This document shows, piece by piece, positions 26,037-37,662 of a DNA stretch of 64,000 bases. Origin of the DNA: Eleusine coracana subsp. coracana (taxonomy: Eukaryota > Streptophyta > Magnoliopsida > Poales > Poaceae); assembly GCA_032690845.1 (NCBI GenBank), contig CM064417.1, forward strand, positions 36,400,432-36,464,431, read 5' to 3'. Below the pieces are notes generated by a model. That model made no database searches, was not told where the DNA came from, and saw nothing but the letters and a program-made list of their open reading frames with translations. How positions within the stretch are numbered: position 1 is the stretch's first letter; the number at the start of each line of letters is the position of its first letter. Made by a program: the position numbers and the translations under genes.

Positions 26037-26224
26037 TCAGCTCGCGAAATAGGTGACGAACAGCGCCACGAACATGAACAGGTACGCGATCGCCTGATCG
26101 ATCGCCTGCGTGTCAATCACCCGAGCTGCCGCCATGGCCGGCTTGTCCTGCGCCATGGACAGCTGCATGAGCCCGGAGAAGAAGAAGGCTGTGAACAGCA
26201 GCACGTACGCTTCACGGCCGCCAT
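26037..26224 (-). pseudogene. Arabinogalactan peptide gene, copy 1, one-base frameshift
   Basis: Relative to copy 2 this copy is 188 instead of 189 nt. It starts MAAVK at 26224, but one C is missing near 26210, so the frame shifts in codon 5-6 into a Cys/Ser-rich tail ending near 26117. The displaced frame still reads a full signal peptide, the short peptide DKPAMAAARVID, and the conserved tail AIDQAIAYLFMFVALFVTYF, with its stop at 26037-26039. Apart from the lost base it is very close to copy 2. Either this is a fresh pseudogene or a base was dropped in the assembly. TATA-like ATATATA lies at 26323-26329, about 100 bp upstream. Confidence 0.85.
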
Positions 26225-26388
26225 CTTTGTTTGCAAGATAAAGTTGCTGAAGGTCACGTACAGGTCGTTTGGCCTGAAGATGTGTATGGCAATGTGATGC
26301 AAAGAAACAGGTTGTGGTGGGGTATATATGTTAATATGTATCGTCAAGACTTAAAAGAACACAAGCGAGTAAAGAGTGGAGAGTTATC

Positions 26389-26413
26389 AGTGTGCTTTGT
26401 TTGATCAGGACTT
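26389..26413 (-). promoter_or_regulatory. Conserved upstream block of peptide gene copy 1
   Basis: The + strand reads GTGTGCTTTGTTTGATCAGG followed by ACTT. The same block is found upstream of all four copies. A second conserved block, CAGTATTGACTG, lies at 26482-26493. Confidence 0.6.
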
Positions 26414-26836
26414 GTTTGATGAAGAAAATTGAAAGAAGTTTAAAGTCGTTTTAAACCAGTCAGTCCATCCGTTCGGCTCCACAGTATTGACTGCACTTGA
26501 AAGAGTACTATGACTGTCGTCGAGGCCGGTTCGTCCACAGAATTCGTAAAGATGTAACTGTACCGTACCATTTGGTACGAGTTAGAAAGTGACGCGTGAC
26601 ATGCCACTATTTTGATGCAGCCGGCAAAACAATACTGACCGGGCAGACGCGATGCAGTTTCTGTGTGCGCACCATACAGCAGGCAGAACCAAGATAAATA
26701 GGCACTTTCGGACCATTTTTGACTTGCATTACCAAGTGATCCGTCCATTTGAAAATGCAAAACGTGGTTTTACTGCGTGTAATTTTGTGCTCTTTTTTAT
26801 TATTTTTTCTTAAAATTTATATTCAAATACGCTTAG

Positions 26837-27061
26837 TTGGCATCTCATATCCCACTCATCTGCAGCCACTACAAGTCATCAAACACATCGAAAGATCGAC
26901 TGAAGGAATGGTTGCAAAGGAATGGTTTGTTGTTCAATGAAGCAGTCCCATCATTGCAGAATTGCAAAGAAATATTCAAACAGGAATTTGTCATGGTTAT
27001 CCATAAGGCAAAAGCAAAATACCAACCAGAAATCCAACAATGGCTAGAAAGTCTTTCTTAA
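26837..27061 (+). other. Short unassigned open frame
   Basis: The frame has 74 codons and includes KDRLKEWLQRNGLLFNEAVP followed by a Lys-rich helix-like end and a stop. The composition looks protein-like rather than random. It recalled the helix-turn-helix to DDE linker of some transposases, but I cannot assign it. There is no neighbour to support a gene. Confidence 0.25.
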
Positions 27062-27138
27062 GTTTTCTTTTTGTTAGATTAGCCATCTTATTTTTTTTGC
27101 TGTTAACTTTTTAAAATTACTAGTTCTTTGCACGTACG

Positions 27139-27372
27139 ACATGCACATGCTATTTTCACACCATAAATATTTAATAAAAATACATGTTATAATTAAAACT
27201 GATAATAAATTAATTAGTTTAAACTTTATATAACATACAGGTTACTCGCACATAAGTGATTACTCAAAAATACTTAGTCTCATAGTATTAAGCATGTGTG
27301 CCATGCACATGCTATCTTCCCACTATAAATATTTACTAAAAAGCTTCCTGTTATTATTAAAACCGAAGATAA
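27139..27372. repeat. Diverged direct repeat, two copies
   Basis: Segments at about 27139-27200 and 27300-27360 share CATGCACATGCTAT, a CACTATAAATATTTA-like core and GTTATWATTAAAAC. They lie about 160 bp apart. Confidence 0.5.
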
Positions 27373-27749
27373 ACTTAGGAAAATAGTAAACATGTCAAAA
27401 ATCCAAAGACCTATGACTTGTGAGTACAAGAACCGAGCTTGTCCCTCGAAGAGAGTAAACATGCGCACTTTTAATAGACCAGTAATTTCGATGCGTATAT
27501 TTAAAATCCAGGATTCTGATGAAACGAACATAGCATATCTCGGGTACTTGGAGTTGGAGCATATCAATGTATCATGTTCACCCAAAATTGTAACAATTAC
27601 TCAACAATGATAAATAGCATAGATTCTATTGATTATCAAACACAATGCATCTATTTTCCAGCTATAACTTAGGCATGGTAGGAGATCCCAAAGCCTTTCA
27701 AACTCAGAAAATGTCTCAAGGCCAGAAACATTCTTAGGCAGAGGTGGAT

Positions 27750-30399
27750 GGCAGCAGAAAAAAGCATGGACCTCCTCTTGGCCAAGATCTAGCTGCGACG
27801 CTCCCTCTGCTCCTTCAGCCTCGGGGCCAGCAGCGTCAACCTCCTTGGCGATCCTCTTCTTCTTCTCGGCAATTCCGGCATGCTTTCTCTAGAGTACTGT
27901 TTAAGTCTATGAGCGAGGAACCTTTGCAGTAAAAAAAGGGCAAAATTTTGTTTGTCTATTCGCTTCTGCGTACTAAAAAGGGAGAACACTGCACACATAA
28001 TCAGCCGACAAGCAATCCTTCTTCAAAAAATGTAATTGAGCTTATGTTCCAATGAGTTGCATATAAATTTTACTAATTTTGGGTAATCCAATACATTTTT
28101 TGAATGTGTTTAGGGCGAGCACCAAGATAAGAAAGATGAGAGAAAGAATAAAACTTTTGAAACAAACACTGACTTAACTGTTTGCTTGCTTCTCTAGTTC
28201 AAGTTTAGTTATCATTAAATTGCATTTTTTACTGTTGTTCTAATCTGAGTACTGATTGCAGTATAAAAAAATCTAGAAATCAGTAACTTAATGATTAGCT
28301 AACATTGCATATTAAAAGGTGTAGAAATAACAAAATACATTTTAGATGCAGGAATGCACTTACCTGGAGCAATAGCTTGGTCTCAAGGCTGATTTCCAAT
28401 ACCACCTAGTATCTTGAGCAGAACGCTTTGAGCTAATTGGAGGATCGCCTAGTACTTCTTGCATTTATCTGCCTCCTCCATAGCTGGTGCAGCACCAGAT
28501 GCCAAATTCTGTTGCTGCTGCCCCTGAGAAGAGAAATCCTGACTTCCTCTAGGCAACTACTGAAAAACTATTATGCGATGCTTCCACTTACAGAGGTATG
28601 TCAATGCCCTTTCCGGTAGGCAAACAACAGGCACGCCAAACTGGTGATCCACCTTTGGCTATATTACCATGCCAGAAGTGTTCAAGGTATGATGCCCAAT
28701 GCACTGCACTCTTGACTCGAATAACAGGAATTGAGCTCAATTCAAAACACACCCAGCTGTCTTGATGATATAACCCACAAGAATAAAGACATGTGCTACC
28801 TGCCTTTACATCATAAGGGTCGGCACCAACATTCAGCCTCATTCTTTTGGCATTCCTTGGTTGGCTCAGCCTATCAGATTCTTATAGCGGAATTCTGCCA
28901 CGCAAGCAAAATATATAGTTAGCAACATATATATTCTGCAACATAAGGAATTTGGTTTCAAACACTACAGATGCTGGTTTCAAACACTGCAGAATCTTCA
29001 CGATTATTGAAAAGAAAGTATATTCTGGAACCATGTAAGTGGAGTATATTCTGCAACCATTGAAGTAGAGTACCCACACCTGAAAGCAGAGTAATCCCAT
29101 GATATCATCTTAAGTCTTATAGAGACACCTATTAGACAAATGAAAATTGGATGTTATATAAGCCACACGATGATAAAAAGGATGGGTAAAGCAGACACAA
29201 GAATATTTGAATACAGATTTGCTAGAAACTTTCTGTTTTCCTTGATCACAGTACAGATTCCACAAAACAAGAAAACATCAAGAACTTAGCTTTATAGTTC
29301 AGTCCAAGGTGCCCTATTTATTTTATATAAAAAAGTAGTGAGAGTAATAATATCATGATCGGAATCCATGAAATTATTTAAGCTTTATTGCAAGTGTGAC
29401 ACACACGATTATGCTTGTTGTTTTCATTAAGAAAACATTTGTAACCACTATAGCGTCCCCCCCCCCCTCCCCGTCCTAGAATGTAAAAGCGATGTTTGGG
29501 TCGATTCTAAACTCCTTCACAAGCCTTGTACACAAAAAGGTATATATTAAAATCAATTGTCTTAGAAAATCTTCAAGAAATAATGTGACATTTGAAATTT
29601 TCAATTTTTTGATAGAGATTCCTACATGGCCTAGAAATGATGAGCTAAGTTTACTAGTCTGGAGGGCGGTATGCACAAACAGAGGCCCAAGAAAGCTACC
29701 GCCTATTGCAACTGATATGACAATAGTTGCCCAAACCTGAAGAGAAAGTAGTTCTACTTTATAATTTTGTAGTTTTTGCCATATTTAATGATGTTGAAAC
29801 ATAAAAAGTGACCAAACTTCCCTGGCAGGAGCAGTTTAATTGGATCTTTAAATTGAAAATACATTTGTAATGGAAGAACAACTGAAAAATGGCATCAGAC
29901 AATCATGCGTACTTTGCTACCTTTGAACATATTTTCAATCTTCACCTTTCGCTTTGCAACCTATAACAAACCGAACATATCCCAAATGTTAAATTGTAGT
30001 ATAATTCCAGCAGAGCAGTAAGCTAAAAAAGAAAAAAGAAAAAAAAAGTGAAACAGACACCTGCTGATCTGAGGAAGAGCAACGTCTGCCGCGCATGGAT
30101 GTGCTGCTACAGACGATGGATGAAGGGCGTGCGATGATGAGGGAGCGAGGACGGCACCCGCAGGTGAGTGTGCCTGTCGCCGATGGTGGCTGACAGGCCA
30201 GAAAAGAGGAAGGATCTGGATCAGAACTGAACAACGTTCTGCAGCTGCCATCACTCACCAATTCTCCCAACGAACAAATTCACATTAAGAGGGTAGAGTC
30301 GCGCACCTTCTCAATGGGGACTGTGAAGAGGGAGACGCTGACCCCGACGAGCAGGACAACGACAACGGCGAGGCGGATGGTCGAGGGCCACGAGAGCAT
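27750..30399 (-). pseudogene. Spliced gene of unknown family, probably decayed, minus strand
   Basis: The first coding exon 30307-30399 starts after an in-frame stop and encodes a 31-residue membrane-like start (MLSWPSTIRL, then a Val/Leu-rich segment, ending VPIEK) before a GT donor. Exon 2 (29913-29960, 16 codons, VAKRKVKIENMFKGSK) and exon 3 (upper edge 29736, VWATIVISVAIGGSFLGPLF) join in phase 0 with good AG acceptors. Together they predict a protein with two membrane segments. Further minus-strand coding-like pieces lie at about 28800-28870 (RNAKRMRLNVGADPYD), 28590-28640, and 28380-28575. The last contains a Gln-run, AAPAMEEADKCKKY, and then, after an in-frame TAG, AILQLAQSVLLKILGG. 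Another piece lies near 27760-27890. I do not recognise the family. The stops suggest decay, at least in the 3' part. Confidence 0.4.
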
Positions 30400-31899
30400 G
30401 ATGGACACGCGAGCAGCCGCCTCCGCCAGGGTCTGAGCCTGTCGCAGCCCTCCCCTCCATCACTGCCCTCCACGCCGTCCGCCCAACCCCCCGCTCTCCA
30501 CCGCTGCGCCTGTTAGATTTGCCTCCCCGGATCTGCGCACCTTGCCTCCTCCGCCTTCGAGCACCGGTGGTGTAGCCTTAGCACACCCTCCCGCCGGGAC
30601 AGCTCATCGCACACGAGATCTGGCGCCAGATGCAGGCGGGCGAGGTGGAGGAAGAGAGGCCACTCTCCTCGCCGCCACCGCTATGAACCTGGCAGCAGGT
30701 CGCGCACCGTCGCCCTCGAGCCCAGCCTCCCACGCGCCGCCGAGGGGGATAGTGGAAAGGGGAAGAGAGGAGCAAGTATGGAGAGGAGGTGGCAGCACGA
30801 TCGACGGGAAAAGAGAAGGAAAGAGGCATGCGAATCACGCTAATCCTAGCTGCAGACGGGTAGGGAAACCTTGGGTGGAAAAAGTCGGGAAAATCAGACG
30901 TAAAAACACTGTCTGATGCGTAAGATTGCGTAACATTGTAACGCTACGCCGGTGCTGAATGTGGGCCCTCGCTAATCCGACGCTTAGGATTATTTTTCGG
31001 GGTTCCGATCACTAGTGATTGTCAAGGTAGGTATATTTGCTCGAGGTAAATGTTTTTATGATGATGTTTAACTTTTATAGGATAGATTATTATATGATCA
31101 TTAGAGGTGAATCCCTCCTATTTCATAAAAAAATCTACTTTATTACAGTGATCTCTTAAACACATGTATATTACAACAAATATTCTTTGAATAATGACAA
31201 CCATAACAACTAGTTTTTTTATATCATATGTAATTTCTAGCCTATATTGCCTTCTTTTCATTATCAATTATTAAGATAAGATGTTCCAAAGGCAACAACA
31301 GTTATTAATTTCTAGCTTCTTTGGAAGGTAAAACAGCTCATGTTTGAGGGAGGTGGAGACATATCATTGTAAACGGTCTCATAATAGGGTTAGTCATATG
31401 TTAACAAACAGGGTTTGTGTTGAGTCACTCTGCATTGTAACCCTACTGAGTCTTAATAAAGTCCATCTTTTTTCTTGCAAGAAAAAAATGTGTTCCATTA
31501 TTACTGAAACAAGCATGATTACAAAAGTTCAAACAGATACCTTTGATTATACACTACAGAGAGTCCAAGACTTTTTTGTTTTACTTGTAATCTACAAGCG
31601 GAACTGATTTTCTGCAACTTTAGGCAGCGAAGAAGATAAGCATGACTCGATTGGTAGGTCTCTAGCTTATACATGAAAAGAGTTTTTGTGGTTTATATTG
31701 GTTTACTCAGGTCTATCTAGAAAATCATTTAGCAAAATAACTTCTTACTTGCTATGCATGTGATTTTTTTTCGAAAGACCCGGAATATTGTTCGGCATAT
31801 ATTAATAAGAACAAATTAGTGTTTTTCATGCACAAGATGCACACACATCTAATCTTGCATAATTAGACCAATTTTTTTTAGATAATGGAAAATAGAATC

Positions 31900-34244
31900 C
31901 AGCTTTTCACCTCAAAAGGAGGCTACAGCCATTATTACAAATAGCAGCACTTCCGTCTGCTCTTGATGCTACCAAATTAAGTATCTCAGAACGATAAGAA
32001 CACCGTAAAAGTTTGGACGATAAGACACTATTAAGACTGAATCCTATTAGTAAGTCTCCACCCATGATGTGCGAAAACTTGCATGGCCAACACTTCCAGA
32101 CGTCGGCATGCATGTACCATCATCTCCTTGTCTTCCTCATTCTTCTGTAGTTGTGTCCAAAAACATAGCCAATGTGTCCCCTACCTGCATAAAAGTTTTT
32201 GTTGGAGTTTTATCAAATACCATGTCATTCCAGCTTAGCCAAATTGCCCAGCAAAGTGCAGAGGTCCCTACAAGAAGTTTCCTTTTCAGTTTTATATCTA
32301 CTCCAACAATCCATGTACGAAACATATGTTTAATACTACGAGGTGGAGGTAAATCGAAGCAGAAATAAACAAGCCTCCATAAAAATCTAGCATGTTGGCA
32401 TTCAATAAACAAGTGTTGTATTGATTCATCTTTACTACAGAAGCAACAACTTTTGTTACCATGCCAATTTCATTTAATTAGGTTGTCTTTGGTTAGTATA
32501 ACTCCTTTACATGAGTACCACATAAAAATATTAATTTTGAAAGGCATCTTCATTTTCCATAGAATTTTGTGATGTACAACATTTCCATTATTGAGGAGAG
32601 TCGCATACATAGACTTAACAGTAAAAAGTCCGGTAGATGTAAGTTTTCACCAAAAGATATCTTTACTATCATTCAATCTTATATGGGCAATACAAAAGAC
32701 TAAATTCTGCCAAGACAAGAGTTTATCCCCAGTTAAAGCCCTGCGAAAATAGACATTTAAAGGGACCCTTCCAAAGACAGAAGCTATCGTTGCACTCTTC
32801 CTCCTCACTATATTATACAAATTCGGATATTGTTCTTTGAAAGTATAGTTTTCTAACCATTTATCTTCCCAGAATCTAATTGATTCCCCATTATTTAATT
32901 CAAATGTGCCTAGATCAAGGAATTTGCCTTTTACTTTCAAAAGGCCAGACCAAAAATGTGAGTCAGTTGGTTTCCTCTCAACCTGTGTAATAGTTTGGTT
33001 CTTTAGATATTTCCTCTTTAACATACGTTGCCATATATCTTCTTCATTTATAAGTTTGAATAGCCACTTGCTTAGCAAACATTGGTTTTGTATGTCTATG
33101 TTTACAATTCCTAACCCCCCTTGGTCTTTAGGTTGGCATAGGATGTCCTATTTTGCCAGCCTTTATTTCTTCTTGTGCTCATCTCCTTGCCAAAAAAAAG
33201 AGATCAATAGTTGTCGAGGGCAAAAACTAAGGGTGCCACGTACCCCCCCCCCCCCCCGAGGCCCATCAACATCCGAGACAGCGGGTCCACCAAAGCCTCA
33301 CCAAGGCGTCCCCCGCATGGGCCCCGTGAAGGGACGCCCTCATGCTGGCTGAATCTCGAAAGCAAGGTTCACGCCTCTCCCGACTCACTCGACCCTCCAG
33401 GGGTCGAAGGCCCACCACGATTCGCTCGGCCCCCCGAGGGGTCGAGGCGAGACGGGTCCGACCACGAGGCCCACCACGATTCGCTTATCCAAGCTAGATG
33501 ACTCAGTCACTCGCCCCATCTTATCACCTCTAGGGTAAGGACAAAGCGGTACAATGCTGCCTCGATCGTAATGACAGTAAGAGGGTTCAGGACCACCGGA
33601 TAAGCTCAGTTCTCGACAACTCTCATCAATAGGACCCGCCCCAAGACAGGACGGCTCAGCGAATCACTAACCAAGTCGGGAACAACGGGTGGAGAAACTC
33701 GATTGCCCTGTTGGGACGAGACGGGTCCTCATCCCCAGCAGGGTCAGACAAACGCAACCCAATGCATCGACCCTCGGCGAGGGGGTCAAGCGGGACGACG
33801 GTCAACAACTATCAACCGCCCCGCTTGAACTGCCAAACCTAGCCCAAGCGCACAGTACCCGGGAGTCAAATCACTCCCATACCTGCTCCTATCATCATTA
33901 TCAGCGCCTGTTGACGATGGCAGGCATGGCAAAGCTCACTACGCTGCTATCATCTGATGACACCCCCAATTGCGATGGTGCAGGGCGGTCCGATGGACAG
34001 GCCGATTGAGCCTAGCCTGAACAATGTGACGACGCCCATGCTGCACCATCCCACGAATGGTGGAACACGCCATCCATAGGAGCAAAGGAGGACTCAACGT
34101 GACGACGGAAAATGGGGGCACACCCAAAAACAGTGCCCCTTGACACAAGACCAAGACGACGGGGCCCGTGAGAACTGAAGGCTACGCCACCGACCAAGGT
34201 CTTTGCCTTCTCCAGTACGGCTTCGCTAGACTCACACGTGTAGA

Positions 34245-34276
<32 letters not shown>

Positions 34277-35671
34277 TAAATGGGTCTGGATCCCTTGAAG
34301 TATAACAGGGAAGGTCTATCTCATCTCTAGAAAAGAAAGAGAAAAGACGGCTGATCAAGAAGCATTCACACACAAACATACTCACACACTCACGAGCAAC
34401 CAGAGACTTGGAGACCCCTCCTCTCTTGCCACCATTGTACACCCCGGTGCAAGTAATATGAGCAGAGCAAAACACTAGACGTAGGGGTTTCTTCGAACCA
34501 GTATAATCCTTGTGTCCTTCTGCATAGCCATCACCAAAACCAAAGCACGCGCCCCTAGAACAAATTCTACTAGCCAATAATCTAAACACCGACAATAGTA
34601 ATCTAGTTTTTCAAGGACTCCTCGAGGGACCTCAAAAAAAGATAACATGAACATCGCTAGGCTTGTTAAGACAGAATTTGTAAGAACCAAATGACCCCCT
34701 ACTGACATATGCTTTCCTTTCCAACTACTGAGCTTCTTTTCAAACTTCTCTTCTATTATTTTCTAGTCTCTATTACTCAATTTTCAAAAGTGCATAGGTA
34801 TACCCAGGTATCTAAATGGATAACCACCCAATTTGCAACCAAAAATCTAAGCATATTGATTTTCTTGTTCCTTTGCTTGGCAAAAACAAAATAACTCACT
34901 TTTATGAAACTTTATTTTTAATCTAGATAATTGTTCAAAAGCACATAGTAGAAGTTTCATGTGTATCGCTTTGTCGATGTCATGGTCCATAAACAGTATG
35001 GTATCATCTGCATATTATAATATGGATATACCGTCATCAACTAAGTGAGGTACAAGACCAATTACTTGACCATTTTCCTTGGCTCTATTTATTAGAATGG
35101 CTAACATATCCACTACTATGTTAAATAGAATTGGTGATAACGGGTCTCCTTGTCTTAACCCTTTTTGAGTTTGAAAATTCTGTCCCACTTGATCATTAAT
35201 TATTATGCCGACATGGCCTCTTTGCACACATGCTTTAATCCATCTACACCATTTACTAGAGAACCCTTTCATACGCATAGTTTGTTGCACAAAGGACCAT
35301 TTTACTTTATCATATGTCTTTTCAAAATCAATTTTGAGAATGACACCACTTTGTTTTTTTTTATTTAGTTCATGTATTGTTTCATGTAAAACAACCACTC
35401 CCTCCATTATGTTTCTACCCGTAATAAATGTTGTTTGTGTTGGGCGAATGACCTTTTGTGCAACACTAGATATTCTATTGGTTGCAACTTTTGTGAATAT
35501 CTTCAAGCTTACATTTAGTAAGCAAATAGGTCCGTATTGTTGTATGACTTTGGCATCTCTACATTTTGGCAAAAGAATGATAGTTCCAAAATTCAAACTG
35601 AATAATGGGAGATCCTCCTTATGAAAATCCCTAAAGAGATCCATTAAGTCATTTTTAAAGAGATCCAAAAC
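31900..35671 (-). pseudogene. LINE reverse transcriptase and zf-RVT tail, broken
   Basis: The reverse transcriptase fragment (35015-35671) contains LLNVSLKIFTKVATNRI, the GRNIMEGV motif, and QKGLRQGDPLSPILFNIVVD. The catalytic YADD box follows with a stop just before it (about 35010). The thumb-like part with GGYPFRYLGIP lies at about 34780-34830. After the solo LTR the frame resumes with the KDQGGLGIVNIDIQNQ motif (about 33080-33125). The zf-RVT domain (31910-33078) comes next, with Cys and His residues near CCFCSKDESIQHLFIEC. Several stops are present. It is an inactive relic. Confidence 0.85.
33212..34594. mobile_element. Solo LTR (about 1.38 kb) inside the LINE
   Basis: It begins TGTCGAGGGC and ends AACACCGACA, so the ends are a 5-bp inverted repeat TGTCG/CGACA. 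It is flanked on both sides by ATAGT (33207-33211 and 34595-34599), a perfect 5-bp duplication. Removing it and one ATAGT rejoins the LINE frame LEKLDYY..SLFFWQGDEHKKK. It contains a C-run (33245-33260), a (CT)n run (34242-34273) and CAATGCATCGACCCTCGGCG-type GC-rich sequence. No polymerase gene is present, as expected after recombination between LTRs. It is probably gypsy-type. Confidence 0.9.
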
Positions 35672-36083
35672 AACTAGACCAATCGACAAGGCATATTACC
35701 AGCAAGGCAACTACTCGCTATTTTGGAAGACACCTAAGGTTCTCATATGTTCGTCTCTGCTGTGATCCAGGTGTGTGCTTCATCGACTGGCATGTTTTGT
35801 TCGTTTCATACTGTCCATGTGACGAGCATGGTTATCGATCTTAGGCCATGTGCAATTTCTTTGCTCCTAGCATCAAAGCTCCGTTGTAAATGGATGTACC
35901 AATCGTGGGCATTGTCGCTCTAGACCCAGATGCATGGCTTTAGCTCATGACATTGAAGCCAAGCTGTTATTCTATCCCAGAGTTCTTGGGTCATCGTGCA
36001 TTTAAAGAATAAGTGTGTCGTTGTTTGGCCAATCTCTTTGCTATAATCAATCTGTCGCCTAGACACGCTCCTGCAATATGATC

Positions 36084-37092
36084 TGTTAAGTAATTATGAA
36101 TTTTCAGATTGAATTTAATCCAAATTATTCACATAATTAGCAGTATACATATGATGACAGTTTTGACAAAATCCTGATTACTAGTTAAGATCTTAATAAA
36201 GCTAGTAAACACAAGGTAGGTAAGAGTATATCCTGCGGAGGGACCAGTGCCGGAGGCACCGGCGGCTCCATTCGCACCAGTTGTCATGATGCACTTCTTG
36301 AAGTAGTCGATGCAGGAAGAAGGTTGATACCGTGCAGTCCCTCGAACAGCTCTTGGAGGGGGGGGGGGGATACGTGAGCAGTCGCGTGAAGCGCTCCCCA
36401 AAAACCTGATTGCCCGCACCACCCAAGTAGATGCTTGTAGAAGAGGTTTCGGAGACCTGCTCTCCTGAAAAACCATGTGCGCGGATCACCGGGACGACGA
36501 AGAAGACTTGGAAGGCAACACAAGAGGAAGGTGTGATGTCACGGGGGGAGGGGCGATTAGGCAAGGCCGGGGAGGACTTATATACTGGTTGTTGGGTTAA
36601 TAGAAATAATGGCTCTGTAATCAACATTATAACGAAAGCAAAAAATACAATTGAATCCTTTGCGTAATGAAAACATTAATCATGACCGCTTCTAAAATTA
36701 AAGCGCATCAAGCCTGCCATGTCACACACGCAGCCAGCCTCGCCTAGCCTTGCCTCGCCTCGACACGTCATGCTGTAGCAGCCAGCCAGCCATGCCACGC
36801 CACATCTCGTCTCGTCTCGTCACATCATGTCACGTCACGCATGCACGCACGCACGCCCGCCCGTCCTGGCACGGCACGGCTCAGCTCGACGATGGCGGCG
36901 CGCACGCGTGTGGCTTGTCCCTGGCTTCTCTTAACTTCTCTAGGGGATATAATGGTATTCCACCTAATAAGTTAAGACGGTTAATGATAAGAATCCCATA
37001 TGAGACTAAATCAATGTAGCATTAAATATGGGCCTAGACTAATTAGAATTAATAGAAATAATATGGGCTTTAAAGGCCCATAATATTCAACA
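36084..37092 (-). repeat. Copia 3' LTR
   Basis: This is the left copy of the LTR pair. It contains a G-run (36358-36369) and a CACG/CATG-rich tandem stretch (36720-36860) that the other copy lacks or has shortened. Confidence 0.9.
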
Positions 37093-37662
37093 ATCCTCAT
37101 CAAGTCTAGTGTCCATAGAAAATGCTCTCAGAAAACTTCCTCTCATTTGATATATCAGTGTTTCGATGGAGACTGTTAAGTTGAACTTCCACCTAAAACA
37201 AAGGTTATACCTTTTCACAAATGAACAATGAACTATGCCTTGAATTGATAGTTTTGTACGAAGAAAGGTTTCACCAAAGCCCTTTATTGATACAAGGTTG
37301 CCACAGGCATCCCCTCTGGTTGGAGCGTATAAGTCATACTCCTGGCCCTTTTATGAGTATATAGAAATTCCCACCATTTTATGGACTATGACTAGCAGTC
37401 GGACTCATATAGGTGTATTCCTCAGGAGATATCCTGTAGGTTGATATCTCTGCTTCTCAAAAGCCATTGTAACATATTAAGGTAAAGACCAGCCTGCCAT
37501 ACAGCACAGGAAAGAAGTACATCTAAGATGGACCGATAAAGGGTCTTTCCTCTTGGACTCATTCTAGCTTGTTTCGCCATTCCACTTCATGCCATCTCAG
37601 ATCATATGAAACAGGTTGCCACTAAGAACAATTCATCAAGTGGGTCTCATGCCCATCTCACT

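Larger units (their letters stand above)
24487..26800. repeat. Arabinogalactan-peptide tandem unit 1
   Basis: This is the reference copy of the duplicated unit. Positions 24487-24740 match 31635-31860, 24725-25225 match 35672-36083, 25220-25370 match 42886-43015, and 25660-26780 match 43265-44330. Unlike unit 2 it is not interrupted. It contains peptide-gene copy 1. The rest of the unit has no supported gene, and the frame at 25036-25221 is chance or relic. Confidence 0.8.
31873..35671 (-). mobile_element. 5'-truncated LINE (non-LTR retrotransposon) with solo-LTR insertion
   Basis: On the minus strand it runs from a truncated start inside the reverse transcriptase (35671) to a poly-A tail (T-run at 31873-31880). 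It is flanked by AATTAGACCAAT (31861-31872) and AACTAGACCAAT (35672-35683), a target duplication of about 12 bp with one mismatch. The uninterrupted target is seen in unit 1 at about 24726. Without the solo LTR it is about 2.4 kb. Confidence 0.9.

Noticed and set aside
25971..26297. Open + frame across peptide gene copy 1 (108 codons)
   Set aside because: It is the antisense shadow of the peptide gene. The same region in copies 2 and 4 also gives + frames (43671-43904 and 48563-48808), and none shows a domain.
30307..30399. First exon of a TVP38/SNARE-associated membrane protein
   Set aside because: The hydrophobic start followed by LFTVPIEK recalled that family, but the next exons do not carry its conserved PWGPL and GGGYLFG motifs.
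33245..33260. C-runs (also 17281-17292, 29459-29468 and 57799-57829) as functional signals
   Set aside because: Homopolymers are error-prone in assemblies. Only the RTEL1 one is kept as a low-interest observation.
34242..34273. (CT)n run as a regulatory GAGA element
   Set aside because: It lies inside a solo LTR and looks like an ordinary microsatellite.
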